This document shows, one piece after another, positions 44,041 through 55,822 of a stretch of 64,000 bases of DNA (position 1 is the first letter of the stretch; every line of letters starts with the position of its first letter). This DNA comes from Hawksworthiomyces lignivorus (Eukaryota; Ascomycota; Sordariomycetes; Ophiostomatales; Ophiostomataceae). The translations under genes were made by a program, and so were the position numbers. The DNA lies in contig NTMA01000125.1 in the NCBI GenBank assembly GCA_002917075.1, positions 1 through 64,000 on the forward strand. The letters are read 5' to 3'. The notes below the pieces were generated by a model, which saw only the letters and a program-made list of their open reading frames with translations, was not told where the DNA came from and did no database searches.

Positions 44041-44660
44041 AGAGAGACAATTGTCGCCTTGCCGCCATGTCGTTTTTCAAAGAAGATGACTCTATATTTG
44101 TCATATTGAGAATTGGTGGTGTTGGAAGGCCCGATATCGACTCCATTTACTCGCCTGGTGTGGGCCAAGGAATTGGACCGAGCCGAGGAGCTGGTCCGGT
44201 CCCGTTGAGTACCGTAGGTCGGGCATCTATGGGACGCCGGTGATTGTCCGTGAAATGCTACTGGTTGTCATTCCGAGCTTTAGGTGGAGAGAGCAATAGT
44301 GAGTGTGTATGGCAAATATCTCTTGCTCTACGCTACTAGTCTTTTTTTTTTTTTTTTGTTAACACTGTAATTTACTGCTAGCGCCAGCGTTCCAATGCAC
44401 AACTAGCGCTATAGCGGCCCTGTATTGCATCACATCCCGCGTCTTTGGCACCTGTTATCGATAAGGAAAGAAAAAAGGAATCCACTTTATTTTTTTTCTC
44501 TTCCACAGATATCGTGTGCTCAACAAAGTCATGCTTGTACGATTTGTTATTGTATTTCGATTTCCTTATATCACTTTTTTATTTCTTTTTCCTTGTTCTC
44601 TCTCTACCTTATTCCAGCCTTTCGTCACATAAGGTAGGCACTGCTTCTATCAGAAATGCA
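44041..44660. other. Divergent spacer (dehydrogenase pseudogene / MRM1-like)
   Basis: Contains the cluster motif near 44180, a poly-T run (44342-44358) and a pyrimidine-rich leader for the methylase gene. Confidence 0.5.
44177..44190. promoter_or_regulatory. ACCGAGCCGAGGAG motif, right edge of the cluster
   Basis: About 140 bp upstream of the dehydrogenase start. The last copy of the motif noticed going right, so it may mark the cluster boundary. Confidence 0.4.
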
Positions 44661-45929
44661 ATGCCGTCTTTAACTGCGGCGTCCACTGCTCTGCGGCGGT
44701 CTCCTCTTCTCCTCTTCTCCGGCCATCCCGCCCGAATCTGCAGCCAGCCGCACCATGGCTCCCTACCGTCGTCCGTCTTTCTACGTGCGTCGTCCATGTC
44801 GGCCATCGTACGGGGTCTGCGCCGCACGTTCCGCGACAAACCCGGCCAACGGCCGCCGGGCCGCGACGCCGGTATTGCTGCGCGCGTGAGCGAGCGACGA
44901 CGAGCGCGCGAAGCTGCACCGAAACCGACTTATAAGATCCTGAGGGGAAAGAAGGACGTGACAGAAGATCCGATTCCAGAGCCCAAGTCGCGGCGGGCAC
45001 GCTTCTTCGACCCAGACGACAGCTTTGGCAAGAAGAGCCTCGTGTACCAGATGAAGACGGGCGCGCTGGAGGCGGAGGTGCGGGCGCTGTCGCGGCAGAA
45101 GCCGGCGCAGCAGGAGGAGCAGCCGCGGTCTCAAAGAGCGAGGTGGGGCGATGAGGATGGCGGCGCAGTGCGCGGCACGTCTATGCGCGACCGGCTGCGC
45201 ACGAGCAGACGACAGCCCGACGGGTTTAGCGGCCGGCAGCGCCCTCTCGGCGGACGCCGCGATGGTGGCGCAGAAAGAAGAAACAGACAGTCTGGTCAGG
45301 ACTTTTCGAGGCGGCCGGAGCGGCGCTCCGCAGATCGCCCTGCAGATCGCCCTGCAGATCGCCCCACAGATCGATTCGCGGAGCAATTTGAGGACCGGTT
45401 CGAGGATCGATTCGAGAAGACGGCCGACCGCAGCCGGCGCGATGACCGCGGCAGCCGCAGCAACGGCCACAGGAGCTGGCCAAGCGGCAAAGGGGCAGCA
45501 CCGCCGCCGCCGCTTGCGATCCCCTACACGACGGCCGCGTCGCAGTTCCTGTACGGCCGGTCCGTGGTCGAGGCGGCGCTGCGCAGCGGCCGCCGCCGGC
45601 TCTACAAGCTCTACGTCTATGACGGCGGCAGCAGCAGCAGCGAAGGAGGACCACGCAGCTCGCAATACCACCACCAGCAGCAGCAGCAGCAGCAGCAGCA
45701 TACGCACAGCATCGAGGCGCTGGCACGGCGCCAGGGCGTCACCGTACAGACGGTCGACGCGCGCTGGCAGCGGCTGCTGGACAAGATGAGCAAGGGCCGG
45801 CCGCACAACGGCTTTGTCCTGGAGGCGTCACCGCTGCCGCAGCCGCCGCTGACGGCGCTGGGGCCGGTCGTGACCGCGGCAGCTGCAGCAGCGGAGACCG
45901 TGACGGAGATCGCAGCGGACGAGCGCGTC

Positions 45930-45964
<35 letters not shown>

Positions 45965-46817
45965 CGAGGGTGAGGGTAGCCCCGCTGCCCCCGCCTCCGC
46001 CCCCGCCTCGGTCATCGGCTTCAAGATCGAGGCCGGCTACCAGTCGCGCGAAGAAGCCGCCATCAACGGCCCCGCCGACTTTGTGCCGACGCAGACGGCG
46101 CCGCTCGCGACGGGCGGCGCAGCCGACGCAACCGACGCCGCCACCGCCTCTTCACAGGGCCGCGGCGGTCGCTACCAGCCGCTGGTCCTGCTGCTCGACC
46201 AGGTCCTGGACCCGGGCAACCTGGGCGCCATCGTGCGGTCGGCCAGCTTCCTGGGCGTCAGCGCCGTCGCCGTCTCGCGCCGCAGCTCCGCCGGTCTGAC
46301 CGCCGTCGCGCTCAAGGCATCCGCCGGCGCCGCCGAGACCATGCCCCTATTCGCCGTCGACGAGCCCGCCGCTTTCCTGGCCCGCTCCCGCGCCACCGGC
46401 TGGAAGGTGTACACGGCTGTGCCGCCGCTGCCGCCGTCGTCGTCTGCTGCCCAAGACGGCGGCGCTCGCAGCAGCCCGCACCGCAAGCCCGTCTTCGACC
46501 TGGACGCCGTCGAGGCCGCCGACCCCCTGCGCGCCGAGGCCTGCATCCTCGTCGTCGGCAGCGAGGGCGAGGGCCTGCCGCGGGCCATCCGGCGTGAAGC
46601 CGACGCCGAAGTCAGCATTGCCAACCGCTCCGGCTCGGACGTCGTCGACAGCCTCAACGTGAGCGTGGCCACGGGCCTGCTGTGCGCGTCGTTCCTCAAG
46701 GGGTCGGCGCGGAGCAGCAGCAGCAGCAGCGCGAACAAGGCCCCTGCACGGACGAAAACTGCACCAGTGGAAGATACAGAGGCAGAAAAGAAGAGCGACG
46801 AGCTGGGTATTTGGTGA
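44661..46817 (+). CDS. Mitochondrial rRNA 2'-O-ribose methyltransferase, MRM1-like (SpoU)
   Basis: 718 residues from the ATG at 44661, chosen because it opens a basic, Ser/Leu-rich presequence fit for mitochondrial import (MPSLTAASTALRRSPLLLF). The frame is open further upstream but codes for an implausible Phe-rich leader. The SpoU substrate-binding domain begins FLYGRSVVEAALRSGRRRLYKLYVYD. The catalytic trefoil-knot motifs are LDQVLDPGNLGAIVRSASFLGV, ILVVGSEGEGLPRAI and DSLNVSVATGLLCA. Low-complexity insertions: an Arg/Asp block with PADR repeats (about 45330-45380), a Gln run (CAG tract at 45676-45699) and a Glu-Gly repeat (GGTGAG units, 45930-45975). Expected to methylate the large mitochondrial rRNA. 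Much longer than yeast MRM1 (about 410 residues) because of these insertions. Confidence 0.85.
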
Positions 46818-47434
46818 ATGGAAGGAAAGAGAACCCCCAAGGTTCGCGTATATACGACTCAAAATCTTGTAACATATGTATCAACAGTTTTGTATAAAGA
46901 TACCCTCCTACATGAGCATAGAAACAAACGACTCTCGCAGACATTGTCCAAGTGAAAAATCAAGAAGGACGGTTTGCAACCGCGGGCTTTCACAAATGAT
47001 GACGTATTAAAGCTCCTTGGATTAATGGAAGCGCCAGGAGACCTGGCGGGCCTGCAAGCGCTGACTTTGTTGACCACGCCATTTAAAATATATATATATA
47101 TATATCACCAATTGTCACTGATTGGTTTGGGGCCGGTGGAAATAGTGGTCAAGCAATGCACACGTCGTTTTGACTCAGGCCTGAAATTTCGATCTATTTT
47201 AGGTTACACACACACTGACAGCAGCAATTCTGGTTGACAGCCTAGCGCAGCAGCACAACAGGGGACGTAGGATGTGTGACTCGAAAAGTGAATAAAACTG
47301 TATCACGCGTCTTGGTATTTTCTCGGCTTTGATATGATGCTCCTCTCCTATTTCACCATCCTTTGCTTGACAAACAATGCCTACGGCTCTTTGTTTCGTC
47401 TCTGTTACTACATACACCAGAACACATCATCAAC
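46818..47434. other. Intergenic region
   Basis: Includes a TA run at about 47088-47105. No gene seen. Confidence 0.5.
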
Positions 47435-48602
47435 ATGTCTGCTCTACGTCTGACCGTCGACACAGTTGATAGCACTAAAGCTGACAGTACCAGGATAGAG
47501 GATAAGGAAAAGAAAGATAAAGCAAAAAAACATGTCTATTGGATGCGACTGCCTTGGACTAGAGGAAACCAACACAATAAGCCTCTTCCAAGGAATATTC
47601 CAAAAGGCGGCACGGCGTACACTGATGCCAAGGTAGCAGCCATTTTGATAGATTTCTTGCAGCCCGACACCAGGTTGTCAGAGCAAGCAGTGGCCGACTC
47701 GATTCTGGCTCTGATACCGGTACATGCCGCTGAAAACAGAGAAGTCAGCCAGTTTTCAGGCATCTGTGTAGAACTGGCAGAGCAGATTCCCTATCACCAT
47801 CCATCACAGCTCAAGCTGGTGCGGCTACTCCGAAGACTCGGCGAGACGCCCAAGTTCAAGCAGAAGTTGTCTCATAAGGTCAAGGCCTCTTAACCACTCG
47901 TCATAGTTCACGCGTATTTTTTTTTTTTTTCTGACCGCAGGAATTTGCAGACAGGAGAAGATTCCTATAATACATTCCAGCTTCTTTGGGAATACCTTAT
48001 TGACCAGTCCTGTGCGTTTCTTTTTTTATAATCCCCGGCTTCCCTAGTTGAATTATTTCTCGTCGGTTCTTTCTGGCTTCCTTTTCTTTTATTTTATCGC
48101 AAAGCCTCTCTAACAAAGCATGTCACCAGCCGTCCCATATGAAGAGAACCCAATCTACACGGTTAATCTCGTGGCTTTCACTGCCAAGTTATACGCCTCA
48201 GGTCTTTGGGGCACCTCTCCCGGCTTTTCATTTACTGAGTTGAGGTATGTCTTCGAAGATCCAAGATTCGAAGAAAATGAAGCCTGGTGGAAAAGCGTCG
48301 AAGTCATGGAAGCTGCCCAGTGGATCCTTTGGCACGGACAGACTATTTTCACATTCATCCTCTACGATCACGATGACGACAGCGACAGACGCCGCAACCC
48401 CAATAGCGCTTATCTCAAGGTCGGTGAAAAGCTCCAGAACGCCGTCCCTGCCGCCCAGCCCCTCTCCGTCGAGCGCTGGCGATTTTGGAAAGACGGTTTT
48501 GCCGCGGTGGCGACACAGCCGTACGCTACGGAGGAGTGCAAGAGCGTGGCTGGGCGGGCCGCCCGGCTGATGGAAGCAATTGAAGCCAGCATGCTTTTTT
48601 GA
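47435..48602 (+). CDS. DUF3632 family protein
   Basis: About 310 residues in three exons. The ATG at 47435 (MSALRLTVDTVDSTK) follows a CATCAAC context; an in-frame ATG at 47363 is less likely. Exon 1 holds the family-like LIDFLQPDTRLSEQAVADSI and GICVELAEQIPYHHPSQLKLV. An intron (about 47871-47940, TT/GTCTCA...CGCAG) leads to a short exon, NLQTGEDSYNTFQLLWEYLIDQ. A second intron (about 48012-48130) joins S to VPYEENPIYTVNLVAFTAKLYASGLW. The third exon contains ELRYVFE and WILWHGQTIF, also family-like. The ATG at 48120 lies inside the second intron, so this is not a separate gene. Function of the family unknown; common in Pezizomycotina. Confidence 0.75.
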
Positions 48603-49823
48603 AACCACTGTGGCAGAATACGGCACTTGCACCAACATAGTCTGGCGGTATTCTGCTGCGGTCTTTCACCTCATTCCCCTCAGCCAGAGCTCAAGATCCA
48701 ACACACCTTGGTTGGATCGCGCGGGCAGCCCGCAAACATAAAATGCGCACAAGATCTCCTGCAGGCTCCTTTCCATTCACACGCAGAGTCAAGCACGGCA
48801 CCCTTGGCAATCGCGCCCTAGGAGCCATCTTGCACAGTAGGGTGCCCCAGAGTTTGCCTGAACAGCCTATAATATTTCGTGGTGGAGGAGGTTGCAGCAA
48901 AAGCTGCGGCAGGGTAGATGGAGGTGATGACGTCAAAACGCCTGACAAAGTTTGAGACACTGCCAATTTTATCACAACAAGACTGATGGAGTAAGTGAGA
49001 TACTGAGAGGATTTTGCAGCAATATGCCCAATGCTTTCGCATCAAGTCACCAAAGCTAATGCACGGGCAACGGTTTAACAAGCAATAAAATAGGATTCTC
49101 TGGGGTCTACGTTGCAATACACGGTCTCTTGCGAGAGATTTTAAGCCTCTCACATTGCCCAGGTGCGGCAGCTCCACGAATTTGGTTGGTGCTTTGCCAT
49201 CGTAAGCCATCTTACGGCGAAGTTCTGGAACTTGATGATCCCTTTATTGTTTTGCTAGACATCCGCCTTTTTTTTACTGTCCCTACATACTTCTCTTTTC
49301 TTCTCCTCGCTGTTATCTCACTTCTCCATTGATTAATTGCGCTCTTCTTGCATTACTACTGCGCATTTTTTTTATTATTGTTTTTTTGAGTGGCGCCGAG
49401 CAATTACAAGCACAGCAAAGCAGGGCTGAAAGCTCTCTCGTCGTATTATCTATAGCGCGGCGCTACCCACCCAATTTTCTCCCCACCAAATCAGCTTAGC
49501 CCCAGCCTTCCTGTTGCTGTGGTTATGCCTCACTATTAGTGCGCTTCAAGTTTGTTTAAACAAGCCTCTCTCTATTGTCAGCTGGCCTCGCTTACCGACT
49601 CCTTCTTTTTCTTTTCCTGAAGCAATAATCCGCCTTGTCCTTATATCTAGCTGAAATGCGCTGCAGCTCATAGAGCTCCCCCATGTCGCATTTTGTATTC
49701 GAGCAACGGTACACAACTTGGTGTCGCATCGCAGAATCAGCTAGTATTGATACCCAGAAACCACAACACGAAGAAAGAGGGCAACGATAAGGCGACAAGG
49801 AAAAAGAGCTTCTACACAGCAAA
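48603..49823. other. Long promoter region of the GPI protein
   Basis: About 1.2 kb. A perfect palindromic ATF/CRE-type box TGACGTCA lies at 48928-48935. Pyrimidine-rich stretches occur at 49260-49380. No gene seen. Confidence 0.5.
48928..48935. promoter_or_regulatory. TGACGTCA, CRE/ATF-type palindrome
   Basis: Perfect 8-bp bZIP (ATF/CREB) consensus, about 890 bp upstream of the next gene. Could be chance. Confidence 0.3.
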
Positions 49824-51418
49824 ATGCTTCTTCGACAAGCATTTCTCAGCTTGCCGGCGTCGCTGCTGCTGCTCGTCCTGGCGCAGGCCAAGGACATTCA
49901 CAACCAGCAGCAGCAACAAGGCCAGCAACAAACAATACCCCTTGCCGTCCGGAAGATGGGCTTGGACGGTAGCGAAAAGTTCTTCCCCGAGCAGTACTAT
50001 GCCTTTGAGGCTACCAGCGACGAGACTATCTACAGCCCTTCAAGAAGCAAGCGCACCAGCAGGCAGTCGCTGGCATCGCTCTTTTCTTTCGGCCGGCGGT
50101 CCCCGAGTATACCGGCGTCGGGCGCAAACCATGAAAGACGAGACGGCCGTTGGCCATTAGCGGTGCGATCTGATGTCGCCAGCAGCGAACCACTGCCAGC
50201 TACCAACGACTCGGCCGCAGCGCTTGTTCTCCCCCAGGCGTACCTCCCACCATTCTCCCTCCACCATGAAGACGACGACTACGACGTTATCGACAGGAGC
50301 GGTAGCTCCGCCGCCGACGTCGCCGGCTGGGAGCTGTTCCGCCGCGCCGCTGATGCCCTTGCCCGCCTACAGGCCCGCCAGTGGGGCTGCCCGGGCGGTA
50401 CGACCAGCTGCGAGAGCATCGGCTATCCGTACAGCTGCTGCCAGACGGGCGAGACGTGCTACAAGGTGACGGACACGGGACTGGGCCCCGTAGGGTGCTG
50501 CCCGAGTGGCACGTCCTGCGGGGGGTCGGTGTCGACCTGCGGCTCTGGCAGCACGGCGTGTCCCGCCAGCCTGGGCGGCGGCTGCTGCATTTCCGGCTAC
50601 GTCTGTGAGGGCGTTGGATGTACGTCTACCTTTTTCTTTCTTTTTACTTCATTGTCCACCTCTGCAGTTTTATTACCATTGTTCCCTCCCTTCGCAGACC
50701 GTGCAGAACTAACAAGGCAAAAAATTCAGGTGTCAAGAGCGCCTCGTCAGCGTCGTCAGTCGCCATCACGACCACCACCTCGACTGCGGTGGCCTCCACG
50801 GCCCAGCCCTCCACGGTCGTCGTGACCGTCGTCGTGACCGAGACCCCCGGCGGCGGCGTCACGACGCGCACGTCCACCATCACGTCGACGCCAGCTGCGC
50901 CGTCGCCCACGACTACGGCTACCACCACGACAGGCGGCGTTGCCCCCGGCCGGCCCACGCTGACCACGTCACTGACCGACACGTCCGCGGGCCTGCCCCC
51001 GGGCTACTGCCCCACGGGCTACTACGCCTGCGTGGCCTCGGCCGGCGGCGGCTGCTGCCAGACCGGCCGCGACTGCCACACCACCGGCTGCCCCGCCCCG
51101 CCCGCCTCCTCCACCATTGTCGACGCCAACGGCGCCACCGTCGTCGTGCCCGCCACCGCCGCTGCCGCCGCCACGCCCTCAGGCACCTGCGCCGCCGGCT
51201 GGTTCCTGTGCCCTGCCAGTGCCGGCCCCGTCGCCGGCTGCTGCCCCAGCGGGTATGGCTGCGGCACCGCCAGCTGCTCGCTAGCCGGCGCCGCCGCGAC
51301 CGCTGATGTGCAAAAGGTGCTCCCCGGCGACGCCAGCGCCGGATCGCGCGCCGCAGCGGCGGACACCCTCGTCTGGTTCGCAGCGGCGCTGTCCCTGGGC
51401 TTCCTCGTCTTACGGTGA
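49824..51418 (+). CDS. GPI-anchored Cys-rich cell-surface protein
   Basis: About 510 residues with one intron (about 50619-50729). Signal peptide LLRQAFLSLPASLLLLVLAQA, then a Gln run and a dibasic-rich propeptide-like region (SKRTSRQ, GRRSP). Two Cys-rich modules: the first is WGCPGGTTSCESIGYPYSCCQTGETC...VGCCPSGTSCGG...GGGCCISGYVC; after a long Thr/Ser-rich stalk, a second set reads GYCPTGYYACVASAGGGCC and GTCAAGWFLCPASAGPVAGCCPSGYGC. A hydrophobic C-terminus after a small-residue stretch fits a GPI-attachment signal. The CCPSG/GGCC spacing is granulin-like and common in fungal wall proteins; no enzymatic motif. Likely wall structure or adhesion (inference). Confidence 0.8.
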
Positions 51419-53596
51419 AAGGCCCATATTTTTCTAGCGATCTCTCAGTCTTTGCATTGCATACCCGGCATACCCGGCGGCGTTATTCGGTTGCTATCTT
51501 AGTTCTGTCTCTTTTTTTGGCTTGCTATGCATCACAATAGAAGCAGCGTGTTTGGCTTTGTTTTTCTTGCAATATACTTTCCTTGGCCAATTTATGAAAG
51601 TATGGCATACATATAATACATACTTTGTACTCTTAATCTTTCTGTTCTTTCGACCATCGTGATGTACGAGGAGATTTCCTATTCCAGCAGTGTGCGCCGC
51701 GCCTCAGAAGTAGCGAAGAAACACCAAGCCGGAATCCCTAGCCGACCAGTGCAATCGTTGCTCACGAGGTCGGCACTGTTCGCCCTCTTCCGAGCATCTT
51801 CTTTTCGTCATGTCCCTTTTTTCCCTCGAGGTGGTATCCAGTCTCCATGATCCCTGCCGCATCTATATTATAAGGTTTTAATATGCCAGCAAGGCAACAC
51901 TGCTGCCCCATGGAGAAGATCAAAATAAGGGGAGGGAAAAGAGAGACATGCATGCAGGCTAAAGCTACCCTTCCCCGGAAGGCGGCAAAGAAGTGGCGGG
52001 AGAGATGAGCAAGGTATCCTATGTTGTTCTGTAATTCACTTTACAAGTCCGGGCCTTTTTAGTTCAAACATTGCCGAATGGCTTGGCTGGCAAGGCAAGA
52101 TCGCGGATTCGTCGGCGTGAGTTATTTACCTGCCACTGGAGAGATAAACCCTCAGCCTCTCTCAGACGACTCTCTCACATACGTTGGCGAGCGAGTCATC
52201 TTCTGGTAAACCGCCTCCTGAGGTCATAGGGGGAAATTAATGACAGACAAGCATATGATAGAGGCGAGAAAAGCAACTTTTCTTCTACTTTCTCTGTCAG
52301 CACCGACATATGATGGGAGGGGCAAATCACTGTGAACTATTGTGTTTTTTACCTCTCACGATCTTCTCCTTTTCTTCCTCTTTCCGAAAAAGCGGTTGGA
52401 TGGCGGATAAGTTGTCTCCGCAGAAGAGGGTATACCCAACCTCTACGGCCGCTGCTCCATCAATGCGGTTAAAGTGAAAGAGGAATAACAATAATGGCCG
52501 CAGCTCATTACGCTACTGTCCAAATTCTTTCCCTCCTTTCTTCCCGTTTTCCCGAAAAGCCCCTATTCTCTGATAGAAACCACAGTGCGTTCTTTGGGAT
52601 CGATGAACGAATTATCTATAAACCTGGGTGCAAACCAAAGGCTGAACCTTAAAATGGGGCAAACATCATAGTTGTCACTCAACATGTGACCTGTAGACCT
52701 GCCTCAGGTAAGAAGCGAAGCTGTCTATGAAGCAATGCTTGGAGAAAAGTCTAGACTTTCGCCTCTTTCACAAGAGTCGTTCCATCGTATGCGTGCTTGG
52801 CTGTTCTTAGCCGGGTCCCTACCCGATATCGTGTCTCTTCCTCTCGTTGGTCCTGGCTGCTTGGGTAGACTTGTGTCTCTTCGTGGTAAGCTCCAAAAAT
52901 AAAAAAAAGAATAGAACATGTTTGCAAGCTCAGCAGAGACGGCGTACGGGGCACGACGAGATATAGTGGGAAGATGGATGAATGCGCCGACTTGGCTTCT
53001 TATATCTACCTCACTGGTTCTATATCACGTATATACTCTCTTACCATGAGTCTTTAGCTTCTAGCCTTGGCATAGCATCACCGGTTGTCCGTTTTCCCCC
53101 CTTGTCGTCCCCTTCGTCCTCCCTCTTCACGTTATTATTCGGCTAACCCCTTCTCCCGTACGCTACAAGCCTCGTTATTAGTATGATTTGGCGCCTTTTC
53201 GTGTCAACGCTTCCTCTTTTGTAAAATAAAATAAAGCACCTGAGGATACAGCCCGTGTTTTGAAGAGCATTGTATCAAGGAGCCCATTTGCAAACTACAC
53301 CTTGCCTCCCGCTGCGTTCTATTCTCGCTCCTACTTCGGTGTCTCCTAGCCTGGTGTGGTAGTTTTCTGCCTCGTTATATACCCTTGGGCTTCTATTGTT
53401 CTTCTCATTTCTTATCTTGCTCCCTCTCAAGTCCCCCAAACAGAGTCTATTCCCCTTCCCTTCTGGAATCACGGCGTAGACTGGTGGCTCTTATCAACAA
53501 GGCTACACTTGTAGCCACATCCGCAGCCGAAAAGTAATCCAAGTCAACCGAATCCTTTACTCTCGCATACACGAACCTGAATTTTATAAGTGACGA
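51419..53596. other. Unusually long gene-free region (2.2 kb)
   Basis: No convincing frame on either strand. Pyrimidine-rich patches (52340-52560, 53090-53230, 53390-53470) suggest a long promoter and leader for the next gene. A non-coding transcript is possible but unsupported. Confidence 0.5.
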
Positions 53597-54478
53597 ATGG
53601 CAGAGACAACCCATCGCCAGCCAATGGCCTCGATAAGGGGCGGCGCACACCTCCGTATGGTGGCGGCGATACTGGCGGCGTGGGCCATCATCGTCGTTCA
53701 CGCGACACCCTCGCCCGCCGTCGGCGACAGCCCAGCGCCCACATCATACTCAGATGCCGTCTGCAAGCCGGATACGGTGCACCCGTCAGATCCGCTGCCG
53801 CCGTGCGTGGAGATTGAGAACATTGAGACCATGTGCTGGCCCAACGGCACGGCGCCGCTGTACCTGGCGGCGCACGCCCAGTGCATGTGCCGCGGCTCCT
53901 TCTTCCCCGAGTGGAACGCCTGCCGCGCCTGCCTGGCCGTGCACGGCCAGCTATCCGACCGCGACCGCGCCTTCTACCAGTCCGTGGCCACGGCCGCGTC
54001 GACGTCGCTGTGCGGCTTCCTGACCGCCGGCGGGCCCGTATCCACTACCCCGACCGCCATCTTCCGCGACCTCTTCACCAGCGCCGCCGCCAGCCTGGCC
54101 CCGCCCACCACCGGCGCCACCACTCCCGGCACCGACGCCGCCCGCAGCGACACCGATGTCAGCCTCTACTTCACCGCCTCGGGGCCCCTGGGGCCCGGCT
54201 CCATCACCGGCAGCGCCACCGCCGCCACAGCCACCGGCCTGGTCATCGCCACTGGCCACCCGCCCACTGTGCCTGGCTCGGCTCCCACCCCGCCGCTGTC
54301 GTCCGCCTCGGCGAGTGGCGCAGCGCCGTCCACCTCGCCTGCAGGAAGCAGCCTGAATGGCACGACACAATCCTCCGCGAATCGGGTCGCCGTGCCTGGA
54401 GGAGGGTCGACGCCACTCGCATATACAACTGTGGCTCTTGTTGTATCCGCCATTGTTATCGGTGCTGTATTTGTATGA
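53597..54478 (+). CDS. Secreted GPI-anchored Cys-containing protein
   Basis: 293 residues, no intron. N-terminal hydrophobic stretch (MVAAILAAWAIIVVHA) serves as signal peptide from the Met at 53597 or the in-frame Met at 53657. A compact domain of about 110 residues has eight or so Cys (DAVC, LPPCVEIENIETMCWPNGT, HAQCMCRGSFFPEWNACRACLAVHG, TSLCGF); its spacing resembles small fungal secreted Cys domains but I cannot name the family. A Thr/Ser/Pro/Gly-rich stalk and a hydrophobic tail (YTTVALVVSAIVIGAVFV) after a Gly/Ser stretch indicate a GPI anchor. Probably a wall or plasma-membrane surface protein. Confidence 0.75.
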   Translation: MAETTHRQPMASIRGGAHLRMVAAILAAWAIIVVHATPSPAVGDSPAPTSYSDAVCKPDTVHPSDPLPPCVEIENIETMCWPNGTAPLYLAAHAQCMCRGSFFPEWNACRACLAVHGQLSDRDRAFYQSVATAASTSLCGFLTAGGPVSTTPTAIFRDLFTSAAASLAPPTTGATTPGTDAARSDTDVSLYFTASGPLGPGSITGSATAATATGLVIATGHPPTVPGSAPTPPLSSASASGAAPSTSPAGSSLNGTTQSSANRVAVPGGGSTPLAYTTVALVVSAIVIGAVFV

Positions 54479-55260
54479 AGGGACAGAAGGTTTCCATTCT
54501 CGGCAGCTTTGGTTAGACTTGTTGCTATTCTTCTTCTACAGTCGGGGATTGCCGCCATAGGCGATGATTTGGTGCTTAGCTTGTTACTGTACTCTTGTGC
54601 TCTTTTTCCTTTCTTTTTTCTTTTCGATATCCACCTCTGCGGCAAGTGGCCATTAAGGTTCTCAGATAACTTTTCAGCCTTATAAGTGCTTCCTATTCCT
54701 TCTTTTGCATTTCAGCGATTAGCTGCCTTTTATTCATTTTTCTCTTCCGCTGTATTCTTTTTTTTTTTTTTTTTTTCAGTTGCGATAGACATGTAGGGCA
54801 CATTCGTCGATATGCTCGAAGATGTTTTCAGGCGACTTGCATCAGCTTTTTTTTAAAATAAAAATAGCAAAAAGTATTTTTTAGCAAATATCTTTCTTAT
54901 TTTTATTGTCTCTCATCGTATATCTTTTATGCCCTCAAGCCGGCCCACTGAACAACATCGACGCACGAGACAGCAAGAATGTCAACGGCCAACCAACAAC
55001 GCCAGCGACGACACAACGGCACGGCTACAACGACACCTCTGAGCACCTTTCCAATGTCATACACAACTCCATGTATGCATGGTTCTTGATATTTTTTGTT
55101 TGGTCTTGCCTCAAAAGTCTAAATCATGGCTGCAAAACGACACCTTCTCCTTATCGAATGCATCGTCTTCAACACCCCATCAATGGCTTAAGCGACAGTT
55201 TGATGTCACTCTCACATAACAGTGAAATATTGGCGAAAAAATTCGAAGCAGTCTTCCTAT
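54479..55260. other. Spacer between convergent genes
   Basis: T-rich tracts (54755-54778). No gene seen. Confidence 0.5.
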
Positions 55261-55822
55261 TTACTGGGGCATATGCTCGAACGGGTGGGCGAGGTGCTCC
55301 TGGCAGAAAGGCAGCTTGCTGACGGTCCAAATTTCGGTATCCTAAAGAGAGAGATCAGTACACGCATACACGGCCGGGGAACACGGAGCACGCCTGGATT
55401 GAAGAGAAAACCGTACCGGCTTCAGGGTCTTCTTGATCTCAGTGTCAAGGGTACCGGCCTTGATGGCAATGATCGGCGGGGCGGCATCAGGGTCGTGGGC
55501 GATGGGCGAGCCGCACTCCGAGCAGAAGATACGGTGGACGGCCTTGCCCGAGCTACCCACGCCGGCCCAGCTCTTGGTGGGGCCATTGAGCGTGAGCTTA
55601 TCCTTCTCGACGACGAAGACGAGAGCTGTTTCGTTAGCAAGAATTATTCACAGAGGCCGCTGCTCTACCGTCTGGCAGAAAGCGAGAAACGAGGCACCTA
55701 CAGTAGGTTGAGCCGCTCTGGCGCTGGCAGTCGTCGCAGTGGTCATAGCCGACGAGCAGCGGCTTCTCCATGTCAATGGAGTAGGTGACAGCCTTGCAGA
55801 GGCAGTGACCGGTGAAAACCAT
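55261..55822 (-). CDS. GFA / CENP-V domain zinc protein
   Basis: About 137 residues in three exons. Zinc-binding cysteines appear in order: GHCLCKAVTY and HCDDCQRQSGSTY in exon 1, then (intron about 55632-55693) SLVFVVEKDKLTLNGPTKSWAG and IFCSECGSPIAH in exon 2. After an intron (about 55344-55419) the end is DTEIWTVSKLPFCQEHLAHPFEHMPQ, TAA at 55261-55263. The C-x-C, C-x2-C and C-x2-C pattern is the glutathione-dependent formaldehyde-activating (GFA) fold. Fungal members are small and mostly uncharacterised; glutathione-adduct chemistry is the family association, not shown here. Confidence 0.85.

Noticed and set aside
44781..45806. 341-codon minus-strand frame
   Set aside because: Antisense to the low-complexity, GC-rich part of the MRM1-like gene; Leu/Ala/Arg composition typical of a shadow.
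48120..48602. Separate gene starting at ATG 48120
   Set aside because: Splicing from the 47435 gene enters this frame past the ATG (acceptor at about 48130) and gives one continuous DUF3632 protein.
55222..55788. 188-codon plus-strand frame
   Set aside because: Antisense to the GFA-domain gene, whose zinc cysteines and splice sites are consistent on the minus strand.
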